From: Streptomyces djakartensis
Lineage (GTDB): Bacteria; Actinomycetota; Actinomycetes; Streptomycetales; Streptomycetaceae
Length of the DNA stretch: 51,297 nt
Direction of reading: 5' to 3'
Assembly (NCBI RefSeq): GCF_014651075.1
Contig: NZ_BMWE01000034.1
Coordinates: 1 to 51,297, forward strand
Positions within the stretch are counted from its first letter, which is position 1, and each line of letters begins with the position of its first letter. The translations under genes were made by a program, and so were the position numbers. This document shows positions 27,204 through 36,035 of this stretch, piece by piece. The notes under the pieces were generated by a model that was not told the origin of the DNA, did no database searches, and saw only the letters and a program-made list of their open reading frames with translations.

Positions 27204-27959
27204 CTAGCTTCTCTCGTCCCCGTCGGCTTGCTCAATACCGCTGTAGCGGTCCCACGCCTTCCCGGCCGTGACCATCGACACTCCGGCCAGGACACTGAGC
27301 TCCACGGCCTTGGTCAGCACACCATCCGCGGTGTCGCTGGTAAACGCCAGCGTCATCAGCGTACTCAACACGATGGTGGCGATGAACAGGGCGAAGGACT
27401 CACGGCGGACCTCGATCGGCAGGTACGCAGCTTCGGACGCCGCATAGTCACGGACCGCGTCCTCAAGCTCCTGAACCATCCCGGCGGGGACCTCGTCGGC
27501 CGACGTGCCCTCGTAGGCTTCCTCGACCGCGGCGACGGCTTCGGCCCGCTGCTGCTCGGTTAGCCGCCGCCACGCCTCCATGTCCCGAAGCACCCGACTC
27601 AGTGGGCTTGTGTCAAGGACAGCTGCCTGGGCGGCGAGCCGCGCTGCGGTGAGGTTCTGCTGCTGAAGATGCGCATCCCAGGCACGACGCCAGCCGTGGC
27701 TCCACTGGGCCATCGCCTGACGGACCATTTCCCGCCGCGCCTCCTCGGCTGGCGCCATGACCTCCCGCATGAGCCGCTGTATCTGCTCCTGCATGCGTGC
27801 CATGGGGGCGGCCGCCAGGCGCAGTTGCGCTTCCTGATCGGCCTGCATACGGGCCATGGCTTCCTGAAGACGGGGGAGGTGCGGGTTCGCCGCCCGGCTA
27901 ATGGCTTCACGCAGGCGGGCCAGGTCTTCCTCGGAGAGCTCTGGTGGTGTGCTCGACAT
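27204..27959 (-). CDS. Coiled-coil protein with two C-terminal TM spans, between arrays 1 and 2
   Basis: The product of 251 residues starts at ATG 27,959 (MSSTPPELSEEDLARLREAI). The long open frame further upstream is CRISPR-derived and not used. Residues 10-190 are charged helices with Met/Gln-rich heptads (LPRLQEAMARMQADQEAQLR, MARMQEQIQRLMREVM). Two spans follow near the C-terminus (SFALFIATIVLSTLMTLAFT and AVELSVLAGVSMVTAGKAW). The layout resembles membrane effectors or sensors, but no family is recognised. The start codon lies at the centre of a perfect 20-bp palindrome. It separates two arrays of identical orientation. Confidence 0.65.
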   Translation of the reverse strand: MSSTPPELSEEDLARLREAISRAANPHLPRLQEAMARMQADQEAQLRLAAAPMARMQEQIQRLMREVMAPAEEARREMVRQAMAQWSHGWRRAWDAHLQQQNLTAARLAAQAAVLDTSPLSRVLRDMEAWRRLTEQQRAEAVAAVEEAYEGTSADEVPAGMVQELEDAVRDYAASEAAYLPIEVRRESFALFIATIVLSTLMTLAFTSDTADGVLTKAVELSVLAGVSMVTAGKAWDRYSGIEQADGDERS

Positions 27960-27968
27960 GTCGAGCAC
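27949..27968. promoter_or_regulatory. 20-bp perfect palindrome over the start codon
   Basis: GTGCTCGACATGTCGAGCAC is a perfect palindrome whose central ATG is the start of the coiled-coil/TM gene. It could be an operator for a dimeric repressor or a structure that occludes translation initiation. No ribosome binding site of usual quality lies upstream, which fits leaderless or regulated translation. Confidence 0.5.
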
Positions 27969-28030
27969 CCTGTCACACCGTCCGGACAGCGGGGGAACGT
28001 TCCACGCGCTCGGGCATAGCGTGTGCTCCA

Positions 28031-31000
28031 GCACCGAGTGGCGGTGGGGAGGACGTCCAGGGAGCGCGGCAGACCACCTGATCAACGAACACCCCCGCGC
28101 CGGGCGGGGAGGACATCCTCTCCGAGGTGTACTTCCTGTCGCAGTTCGGAACACCCCCGCGTCGGCGGGGTGGACCTGCACCAGGGCGGTCAGGCCTACC
28201 TGGTCACCGGAACATCCCCGCGTCGGCGGGGAGGACGCCGGAGCGCTCACTGGGTCTGATTCGCCGGGCGGAGCACCCCCGCGTCGGCGGGGAGGACTCC
28301 ACCTCCCTGGAGTCCCACTTCGGCGTCGACGGAACATCCCCGCGTCGGCGGGGAGGACATCAAGGCCAAGCGGATCCGCTGGTATCAGCACGGAACACCC
28401 CCGCATCGGCGGGGAGGACTAGTAGTACGGGGACACCGTCCACTGGCCGTACGGAACACCCCGGCATCGGGCGGGGAGGGCGCTGTAGTAGCGGAGGAGG
28501 TCCGCCTCTACCGCGGAACACCCCCGCGTCGGCGGGGAGGACGGTCATCGAGCGCTTCTGCATGGTCACTTCCCCGGAACACCCCCGCGTCGGCGCGGAG
28601 GACGCATTCACCGTGCCCCTCAGCGAGAGCGGCGACGGAACACCCCCGCGTCGGCGGGGAGGATGGGTACGTGCCCAACCCGCCGGCGCACCTCTACGGA
28701 GCACCCCCGCGTCGGCAGGGAGGACAAGTGAAACCTCCACCCCTCGCCGTCATCAAACGCCCCCCTCCCCCCGCGACGGCGGGGAGGACACGCCCATGAC
28801 GATGTTGCGGAACGTCTCGGACGGAACACCCCCGCGACGGCGCGTAGGACGTTCGGTTCGATCCACCCGACGCGCTTCCGGCCGGAACACCCCCGCGTCG
28901 GCAGGGAGGACACCGCCCTGGGCGATGGGAAGGATGTGGTCGACGGAGCACCCCCGCGTCGGCGGGGAGGACCTCTGGCACCACAACGACGGCGGACGCA
29001 TCACCGGAACACCCCCGCGTCGGCGGGGAGGACGCCGTCGACCGGAACGAGATAGGGAGCCACCGGGGAACACCCCCGCGTCGGCGGGGAGGACCAGTGC
29101 CGTTCGGCGTTGCCCTTCGGTCCGACCGGAACACCCCCGCGTCGGCGGGGAGGACGAGCGGGAGAAGGCCAAGCAGTTCGCGGCCTACGGAGCACCCCCG
29201 CGTCGGCGGGGAGGACGCCCGTATGGACAGTCCCGGCTCGTCGACACTCGGAACACCCCCGCGTCGGCGGGGAGGAGGCGACGAACAGGGTGACCATCTC
29301 GCCCCATTCCGGAACACCCCCGCGTCGGCGGGGAGGACACGGCCTCATGGCCCGGCACAAGCGGAAGTTCCGGAACACCCCCGCTTCGGCGGGGAGGACT
29401 GCCGGACGTTTCTTCCGACCGACGTCAGGATCGGAACACCCCCGCGTCAGCAGGGAGGACGTCGCGCCCTTCGTGGTCTTGTGCACCGTGAACGGAACAC
29501 CCCCGCGTCGGCGGGGAGGACCCACCCGGCCGCAGCAACCACAACGTCAACGTCGGAGCACCCTCGCGTCGGCGGGGAGGACCGCGGTGCATCGGCCGGA
29601 CGCGGACGCCAGCACGGAACACCCCCGCGCCGGCGGGGAGGACTCGGTCATGGCGGACAACTGCCACGTGAACGGCGGAGCACCCCCGCGTCGGCGGGGA
29701 AGACGCGCTGTGCAGCAGGTCGTAGTCCTCGGCGAATGGAACACCCCCGCGACGGCGGGGAGGACGCCAACCAGCACCGCCCCCTGGGCCTCAACGACGG
29801 AACACCCCCGCGTCGGCGGGGAGGACCTGGCGGGCGACTTCCGCATCATCATGACCCACAGAACACCCCCGCGACGGCGGGGAGCACAAGGGCTGCTGGG
29901 AGGAGCCCATGGCCACCGGCGGAACACCCCCGCGTCGGCGGGGAGGACCGAGCCCAGCCGCGAGAATGATCCAGATCATTCGGAACACCCCCGCGAAGGC
30001 GGGGAAGACCGTACCGTCAAGGTTCGCACTGCGCCCTCAGTCGGAGCACCCCCGCGTCGGCGGGGAAGCCCCGTCAGGCAGGGCGAAGGCGATGGGCGGA
30101 ACGCCCCCGCGTCGGCGGGGGAGGACGAGCCCCATTGAGCCACTGCACGCGGGCGCCTCCGGACCACCACATCGGAGGGGAGGACCGCAAGCCAGGTCCG
30201 GGGGCCGCGAGAAGGGAACACCCCCGCGTCGGCGGGGAGGACCCCGTGAGCTCCTTGACGTCCTCCTCGGACATCGGAACACCCCCGCGTCGGCGGGGAG
30301 GACGCCTCTGCGGACGCCTCCGAGTCGGGAGATGCGGAACACCCCCGCGTCGGCGGGGAGGACAGGTCACCGAGTTCGGCGAGGGTGTCGGCGGTCGGAA
30401 CACCCCCGCGTCGGCGGGGAGGACCGTCCGTCCGGGCCGGTGTACGCCTCCCACGGCGGAACACCCCCGCGTCGGCGGGGAGGACACCCTGCCGGACGCC
30501 CGGTAGCGGGTGGTGAACGGAACACTCCCGCGTCGGCGGGGAGGACAACCCCGCGCTGGAGTACGTGCAGGAGACCATCGGAGCACCCCCGCGTCGGCGG
30601 GGAGGACGCGACAAGCTTCTGCGCGACCAGCTCGGCTTTCGGAACACCCCCGCGTCGGCAGGGAAGGCAACAAGCTCGTCCCGCAGGGTCGCGTCGCCGA
30701 CGGAACACCCCCGCGTCGGCGGGGAGGACTGGTGTGTCAGCCCGGCACCGGCACGAGCTGCGGAACACCCCGCGTCGGCGGGGAGGATGGCACGTCCACG
30801 TCGCGCGTCGAGCCGTCGTTCGGAACACCCCCGCGTCGGCGGGGAGGACTGCTCCATCGCCTCGGGCCAGCGCCTGATCATCGGAACACCCCCGCGTCGG
30901 CGGGGAGGACGCGGCGGCTCACCCTTCGCCATGGTCCTTAGCCGGAACACCCCCGCGTTGGGGGGAGGACACCCACAGGATCAGGATCTCCACGTCTGAC

Positions 31001-32566
31001 GGCGGAACACCTCCGCGTCGGCGGGGAGGACGCTGAGACGAGCGCGGCCAGGTCGCGGGCCTGCGGAACACCCCCGCGTCGGCGGGGAGGACCTGGTCGA
31101 GCGACGCGAAACACGCCGGGTCACCGGAACACCCCCGCGTCGGCGGGGAGGACGTGCGGATCGTGCGCACGTACCCGGCGCCGATCGGAACACCCCCGCG
31201 TCGGCGGGGAGGACCAAGGCCACGCGCCGTTAAGTTTTGCGCCATGCGGAACACCCCCGCGTCGGCGGGGAGGACAAGGCCGCTGTGCCGACGGGCGTTC
31301 AGTGCACCGGAACACCCCCGCGTCGGCGGGGAGGACCTCGACCCCCAGGGTGACGTCACCTGGACCTGCGGAACACCCCCGCGTCGGCGGGGAGGACAGC
31401 GCCGCAAGGAACAGGTCGACGCTGATGTGCGGAACCCTCCCCCATGTCGGCGGGGAGGACGAGACCCTCTCGGGCCTGGCCACGGCCACGTACGGAACAC
31501 CCCCGCGTCGGCGTGGAGGACTGCTCGATCCGCTGGCGGCGGACGTACTCTCGCGGATCACTCCCACGTCGGCGGGGAAGACGCGCTGTGGAGCAGGTCG
31601 TAGTCCTCGGCGAACGGAACACCCTCGCGTCGGCGGGGAGGACAAGCTGCCTCGGTAGTCGGCGACGCTTGCGATCGGAGCACCCCCGCGTCGGCGGGGA
31701 GGGCATCGCCGCGGTGGAGGCGATCCGGTCGGACTCCGGAACACCCCCGCGTCGGCAGGGAGGCTACCGGTGGGACATCAACCAAACCGGCTGGGCTGGA
31801 ACACCCCCGCGTCGGCGGGGAGGACACCATCTTGGCCCACGAGCTGGAGCCGATGGCCGGCGCACCCCCACGTCGGCGGGGAGGACATCGGCCAGGGCTG
31901 GTCCGGGGTCGGCTACAACGGAACACCCCCGCGTCGGCGGGGAGACCTGGGGATCATCGCGGTGGGGACGGTGCCCAGCGGAACACCCCCGCGACGGCGG
32001 GGAAGAGAGGACCGCGAGGAACGGGTCCTTGCCCCAGCCCGGAGCACCCCCGCATCGGCGGGGAGGACGCACGGCTCGTGGTGGATGCCGGCGGCCTGTT
32101 CGGAGCGCCCCCGCGTCGACGGGGAGGACGCCGATGCGCAGCGGGTCCGCGTTGAGGGGGACGGAACACCCCCGCGTCGGCGGGGAGGACATCCACAGGC
32201 CGAGCGCCCTTGTCTACCTGTACGGAACACCCCCGCGTCGGCGGGGAGGACTCGGGTGCGGGCGGGTTTGCGGTGGGCGTGGGTGGAACACCCCTGCGTC
32301 GGCGGGGAGGACCTTTCACGGAAACCGGGGTTTGTCTGAGCCGCCGGAGCACCCCCGCGTCGGCGGGGAGGATGCAACAAAAGTTCACGGCCATGGTGGA
32401 AAAGGCGGAACACCCCCGCGTCGTCCTGCGTCGGCGGGGAGGACGTCGGGTCGGACCCAACACGACGACCGATCTACGGAGCACCCCCGCGTCGGCGGGG
32501 AGGACCAGCTCCTCGAATCCGGCGGAATCCTGGGCGGCGGAACACCCCCGCGTCGGCGGGGAGGAC
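28031..32566 (-). CRISPR. Array 2 (about 75 repeats)
   Basis: Same repeat, spacer length and orientation as array 1. The leftmost unit (28,031-28,054) is a half-lost repeat and the next ones vary. From about 28,900 to 32,566 nearly all repeats are consensus. Irregular units include one near 28,750-28,790, one at 30,165-30,183 and one at about 32,407, where the repeat core is duplicated by ten bases. The final repeat ends at 32,566. Because transcription is leftward, the leader should lie right of this point, but the DNA there does not resemble the leader of array 4. Confidence 0.97.
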
Positions 32567-32824
32567 AAGTGTCGGAGGGGCGGGCCACCTGGCCAGCTTG
32601 TTGAAGGAGGACACGAGCGTGCTGTTGGGGCCCTGCTGCACGCCCAGGCCCTCATTCGTCGACACGCTCGAGGCGATGCGTGCCGTCCAGCGCAGCAGCG
32701 AGGGCAGGGTCACCTCCGCTCGCGTGGAGTCGGCATCGTTTGCTTGTAGCCGGACGTCTCGTCTTGCGGCGTAACCCGGCTGCGCAGAATGTGTTCGGCC
32801 AGCGGGGGGCGTTTGCACATAAGG
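32567..32824 (-). other. Flank of array 2 with a possible coding fragment
   Basis: The minus frame reads RAEVTLPSLLRWTARIASSV, STNEGLGVQQGPNSTLVSSF and NKL before running into the last repeat. It has protein-like composition but no stop, no clear start and no recognised family, so it may be the N-terminal end of a gene cut by the array. No AT-rich leader is visible. Confidence 0.35.
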
Positions 32825-32851
32825 GGTGACGGACCCCTGGGGTCCGTCACC
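32825..32851 (-). terminator. Hairpin after the small ORF
   Basis: A perfect 13-bp inverted repeat (GGTGACGGACCCC / GGGGTCCGTCACC) around one central base. It starts six bases after the stop codon of the leftward small ORF at 32,858. Confidence 0.6.
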
Positions 32852-32857
32852 GTTGGC

Positions 32858-33016
32858 TCAGAAGAGCCAGCTGACGAGTTCGCTGATCAGAGCACGGATC
32901 ACCGCGCTGACCACTACGCGTGAGGTACCGAGAAGGACCTCACGGCGCAAGCCGAACCTGTGCAGGAACCGGGACACTGCATCTCCAGAGCGCAGACTGG
33001 GCCGAGGTTGCGCCAC
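32858..33016 (-). CDS. Small hypothetical protein next to array 2 (52 aa)
   Basis: A GTG start gives MAQPRPSLRSGDAVSRFLHR, FGLRREVLLGTSRVVVSAVI, RALISELVSWLF. A basic N-terminus precedes an amphipathic/hydrophobic C-terminal half that could associate with membrane. A GGGA lies close upstream. The immediately following perfect terminator hairpin supports a real 3-prime end. It is divergent from the cas operon. No family recognised. Confidence 0.4.
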   Translation of the reverse strand: MAQPRPSLRSGDAVSRFLHRFGLRREVLLGTSRVVVSAVIRALISELVSWLF

Positions 33017-33272
33017 ATCCCTCGGGAGGGTCGTGCGTTCATCTCGGCGTTGTCGTCGCCTGGAGAGTCAATGAGGTTCCGCGCACCTCCCAGGGAGGCG
33101 TGCAGCGGTATGTACTCTACGGCGGAAACACGTTGGTGTGGCGGGGGTTGAGGGAATTTCCCCTCTCCCGTCTTCAAGAGGTGCAGCAAGATGCAGGGGG
33201 AGTTGTGGTCAAGTCGTTTTGCCGCAACCTCTTGAGGCACACCTGCACTGCATCCGCGACAAGGAGCACCCC
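33017..33272 (+). promoter_or_regulatory. Upstream region of the cas operon
   Basis: This interval must contain the cas3 promoter. It holds the short palindrome GGGAATTTCCCC near 33,159 and an inverted repeat TCAAGAGGT (33,173 region) / ACCTCTTGA (33,228 region) that could fold the leader RNA. AAGGAG precedes the cas3 ATG. I see no unambiguous -35/-10 pair. Confidence 0.35.
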
Positions 33273-35972
33273 ATGTCCCTGGACTCCCGCCTGTGGGGCA
33301 AGGCTGCCGGGCTGGGCAAGAACGCCCGCGGGGCTCACCGCACGCACCCTTTGATCTGTCATCTGCTGGATACTGCAGCCGTCGCGGAGGTCGTCTGGGA
33401 TGAACTGCTGACCTCGCACCAGCGGAGCATGGTGGTCGGGGCATTGCAGGTTCCGGACGAGGAGGTGCGGGCGCTCGCGGCGTTCTGGGCGGGACTGCAC
33501 GACATCGGGAAGATCAGCGTGCCGTTCCAACTCCACCGGAGCGGCCCGAAGAACGCGGATGGAGAGCTGCTGGCGCAGGAGTTGGGCGGTGAACAGGGGT
33601 ACGGATTCGCGGCTGACGCCGCGCAGGACAGGCAGTCGCACGAGGCGGCAGCACACTGGTGGCTGGCGGGGATCTTCGAGGAGATCGGCTATCCGTCGTC
33701 GAAGCGGCGTCCGCAGTCCCAGCTCAGTCACGCAGTGGCCCAAATGCTCGGTGGGCACGGCGGTCGCTACCACCCGGCCGTCTACAGCAAGGATTACAGG
33801 TGCCCGGTCGCCCGTCACCCCGGTCTGGGCACGAGTAGTTGGGAGGAGCAGCGGCGGGTCCACTTTGATGAGGTGCGCAGAGTGACAGGGGCGACCTCGG
33901 TTCCGCAAGGGCGGATGACGCCGGGAGCGGCTGTCGTTCTGACGGGGTTGGTGACCCTGTCGGACTGGCTGGCCAGCATCGAAGTAGAGATTCGGGCCAG
34001 GCTCATGGAGGAGGGATGGGCTGGGGCTCCTGAAGACCTGGACGCTTACTGGAAGATCGCCCGCGAAGCGGCTCTGCGTCTGGTGCAGAAGACTGACCTG
34101 CTCGGGACGGGTTTCGCCCGGCCGGACCCGGTTCAGTGTGCGGGTGAGACGAGCCTTCTGGCCAGCATGGTGGGCCAGTTGACCGATGTGGTGACCGAAC
34201 ATGGTCCGGGCTTGGTGGTGGTGACGTCTTCGCCGTCGGAGGAGCGTACGGAAGCGGCTCTTCGCGCAGCGGCGGTCCTCGGGCATGCTGCGGGCGCACG
34301 CGGTCTTTTCTATGCGCTGCCGACCGGTTCATCGGCCGACAGCCACATGGCGCAGGTGCATGCTTTCGCTGAACAGGCCCTGACGGGCCCCTGGCGGTCG
34401 CTCCTGCTTCACAGCTCTTCGCGGTTGAAGCCAGCGGAAGCCGCGAAGCAGTGGGCGCAGGCCCATGCGACCGGTGATGTCAGCGCGGAGCCTGGTGAGG
34501 AGTGGGCCCCGGCAGCGAACAGCTGGCTCAACTCCCATCACCGCGCACTGCTTGCTGCGCTGGGCACGGGGACGGTGGACGAACTTCTCCAGGCGGTCAT
34601 GCCGGTGAAGTTCAACGTGATGCGACTCTTTGCCTTCTCCGGCAAGGTCGTCGTGGTGGACGAGGCCCATGCCCGCGGTGCCTGGGGGCAGAAGCTGATG
34701 CTCCGGTTTCTGGAGTGGGCCGCTGCGCTGCGGATTCCAGTTGTCCTGGCCGCTATGTCTGCGGACAAGTCGGTTGATGCGATGCTGGCGGCCTACCGCC
34801 GTGGCGCTGGAGGGGGCAAGGAGCCGATGGTGCAGCCTCGCCGGCTGCCGGCATGGTCGTTCGTGGATGCTCATTCCGGAGGCGGGCACCTGCCTCGGCA
34901 GCCTGCGCAAGCCGTTCGCGCCGGCACGCTCAGCATCAAGGTTCTTGATGGTGCACCGTACGACGAGATCCAGGCGGCTCTTGCGCCCCTGGTCGAGGCC
35001 GGCAACGGCAGGGCCGTCGTCTACCGGTCGACGCCTGCGGAAGCCATCCGTACGTCCCTTCAGCTCTCGCAGGACCTGCCCGGCCTCGATGTGACCCTGG
35101 TTCATGAACAGATGCGCAACAAGGACCGATGGCGGCGTCTCGCGGCCTGCCGGAAAACCTTCTCTCCCGACGGCGGCATCAGCGGCCCTTCCGCGCTGGT
35201 GACGACGCCGATGCTGGAACACGTCAGAGGTCTGCGATTCGACCTCGTCGTATCGGGGCCGGCGCCGCTCGCGGACCTGCTGGCCCGTGCGGCACATGGC
35301 GCGGGTGACCAACCGCGGCTCGTGGTGCTCCGAGCGGACAACAAGTCGGAACTGGACGACGTCGCCCTGGTGCGGCGTACTGACATAGTTCTGGGGGCCG
35401 GCAGGACGATTTCCATGCCGGAGGAAGTCCCCCTGCTGTTGGATGAGGTGTACGCCGACGAACTCGTCGACAGGCTGGGGGAGGCTGCGGCGCATGAGCT
35501 TCACCAGCTGGACAACCGGCGGACGGTCCGAGAACGAAGGGCCACCGGTACTGCAGGTTGGCTGCAGGTGCCGGGGCCGCGGGAGCTTGATGGCGACCTC
35601 GGCCTGCTGAGCCGCGACCACCCCGGTATGGAGCCCGAACTGCTCTCCTCCGTGCTCGGCGAGGAGATGGTGCATGTGGTGTGCCTGTACCCGGGGTCTC
35701 TCCTGGAGAACGGGGTCCTCAAGGAGAAGCTTGCACGCGATTCCAAGCGCAGACCGAAGCCGGGCCAGCTTGTCCCCTACCTGATCCCAGTACCGCAGCG
35801 ACTCGTCGACGGCGTGGCGGGCGATGCAAACAGCGTCTGGCGCGACATGGCCGCCCTCAAGACTGTCCTCCGGCTGAACATGACCTGGGAAGACGGTACG
35901 TGGGTGCGAACCGGCGAGGGGCACCGGTTCCACGTAAACGAACTGGGCCTGACTGTCGACCGGTTGCCCTAA
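33273..35972 (+). CDS. cas3: Cas3 (type I-E) with degenerate helicase motifs
   Basis: An 899-residue ORF from ATG 33,273 with AAGGAG upstream. It aligns end to end with Streptomyces Cas3. HD domain: His30, His76-Asp77 (GLHDIGK), His123/His128 (SHEAAAH) and Asp231 are kept, but the usual Gly-Gly-His-His-Gly reads GGHGG at 161-165. Helicase: the P-loop position reads SSPSEERTEA (about 319-328) with neither the Gly pattern nor the Lys. DEAH is present (463-466). Motif III reads AAMSA where SAT is expected. Motif V reads VTTPMLEHVRG instead of VATQVVEQSLD. Motif VI lacks the Q-x2-GR-x2-R arginines. The frame is open throughout, so the changes are substitutions, not gross decay. ATP-driven unwinding is probably lost. 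Normally Cas3 is recruited by Cascade to nick and degrade targets. Confidence 0.9.
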   Translation: MSLDSRLWGKAAGLGKNARGAHRTHPLICHLLDTAAVAEVVWDELLTSHQRSMVVGALQVPDEEVRALAAFWAGLHDIGKISVPFQLHRSGPKNADGELLAQELGGEQGYGFAADAAQDRQSHEAAAHWWLAGIFEEIGYPSSKRRPQSQLSHAVAQMLGGHGGRYHPAVYSKDYRCPVARHPGLGTSSWEEQRRVHFDEVRRVTGATSVPQGRMTPGAAVVLTGLVTLSDWLASIEVEIRARLMEEGWAGAPEDLDAYWKIAREAALRLVQKTDLLGTGFARPDPVQCAGETSLLASMVGQLTDVVTEHGPGLVVVTSSPSEERTEAALRAAAVLGHAAGARGLFYALPTGSSADSHMAQVHAFAEQALTGPWRSLLLHSSSRLKPAEAAKQWAQAHATGDVSAEPGEEWAPAANSWLNSHHRALLAALGTGTVDELLQAVMPVKFNVMRLFAFSGKVVVVDEAHARGAWGQKLMLRFLEWAAALRIPVVLAAMSADKSVDAMLAAYRRGAGGGKEPMVQPRRLPAWSFVDAHSGGGHLPRQPAQAVRAGTLSIKVLDGAPYDEIQAALAPLVEAGNGRAVVYRSTPAEAIRTSLQLSQDLPGLDVTLVHEQMRNKDRWRRLAACRKTFSPDGGISGPSALVTTPMLEHVRGLRFDLVVSGPAPLADLLARAAHGAGDQPRLVVLRADNKSELDDVALVRRTDIVLGAGRTISMPEEVPLLLDEVYADELVDRLGEAAAHELHQLDNRRTVRERRATGTAGWLQVPGPRELDGDLGLLSRDHPGMEPELLSSVLGEEMVHVVCLYPGSLLENGVLKEKLARDSKRRPKPGQLVPYLIPVPQRLVDGVAGDANSVWRDMAALKTVLRLNMTWEDGTWVRTGEGHRFHVNELGLTVDRLP

Positions 35973-36035
35973 CGGCCCACATCCTCCCCGCTTGTCCTTC
36001 TAGGATCTGGTGACGCGCAATGATGGGGGAGGGGC

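Noticed and set aside
20833..32566. Many long ORFs (up to 426 codons) running through arrays 1 and 2 on both strands, rich in TPPRRRGG, NTPASAGRT and SSPPTRGCS peptides
   Set aside because: They are translations of CRISPR repeats. The 61-base period shifts the frame by one each unit, so stops are rare and the same three peptides rotate. No start signals or domains.
33138..33272. Upstream extension of cas3 by 45 codons
   Set aside because: The extension has no Cas3 homology, and ATG 33,273 has a good ribosome binding site.
32914..33444. A 176-codon minus-strand ORF over the cas3 promoter and start
   Set aside because: Antisense to cas3 and in a different frame from the better supported 52-residue gene that ends at a terminator.
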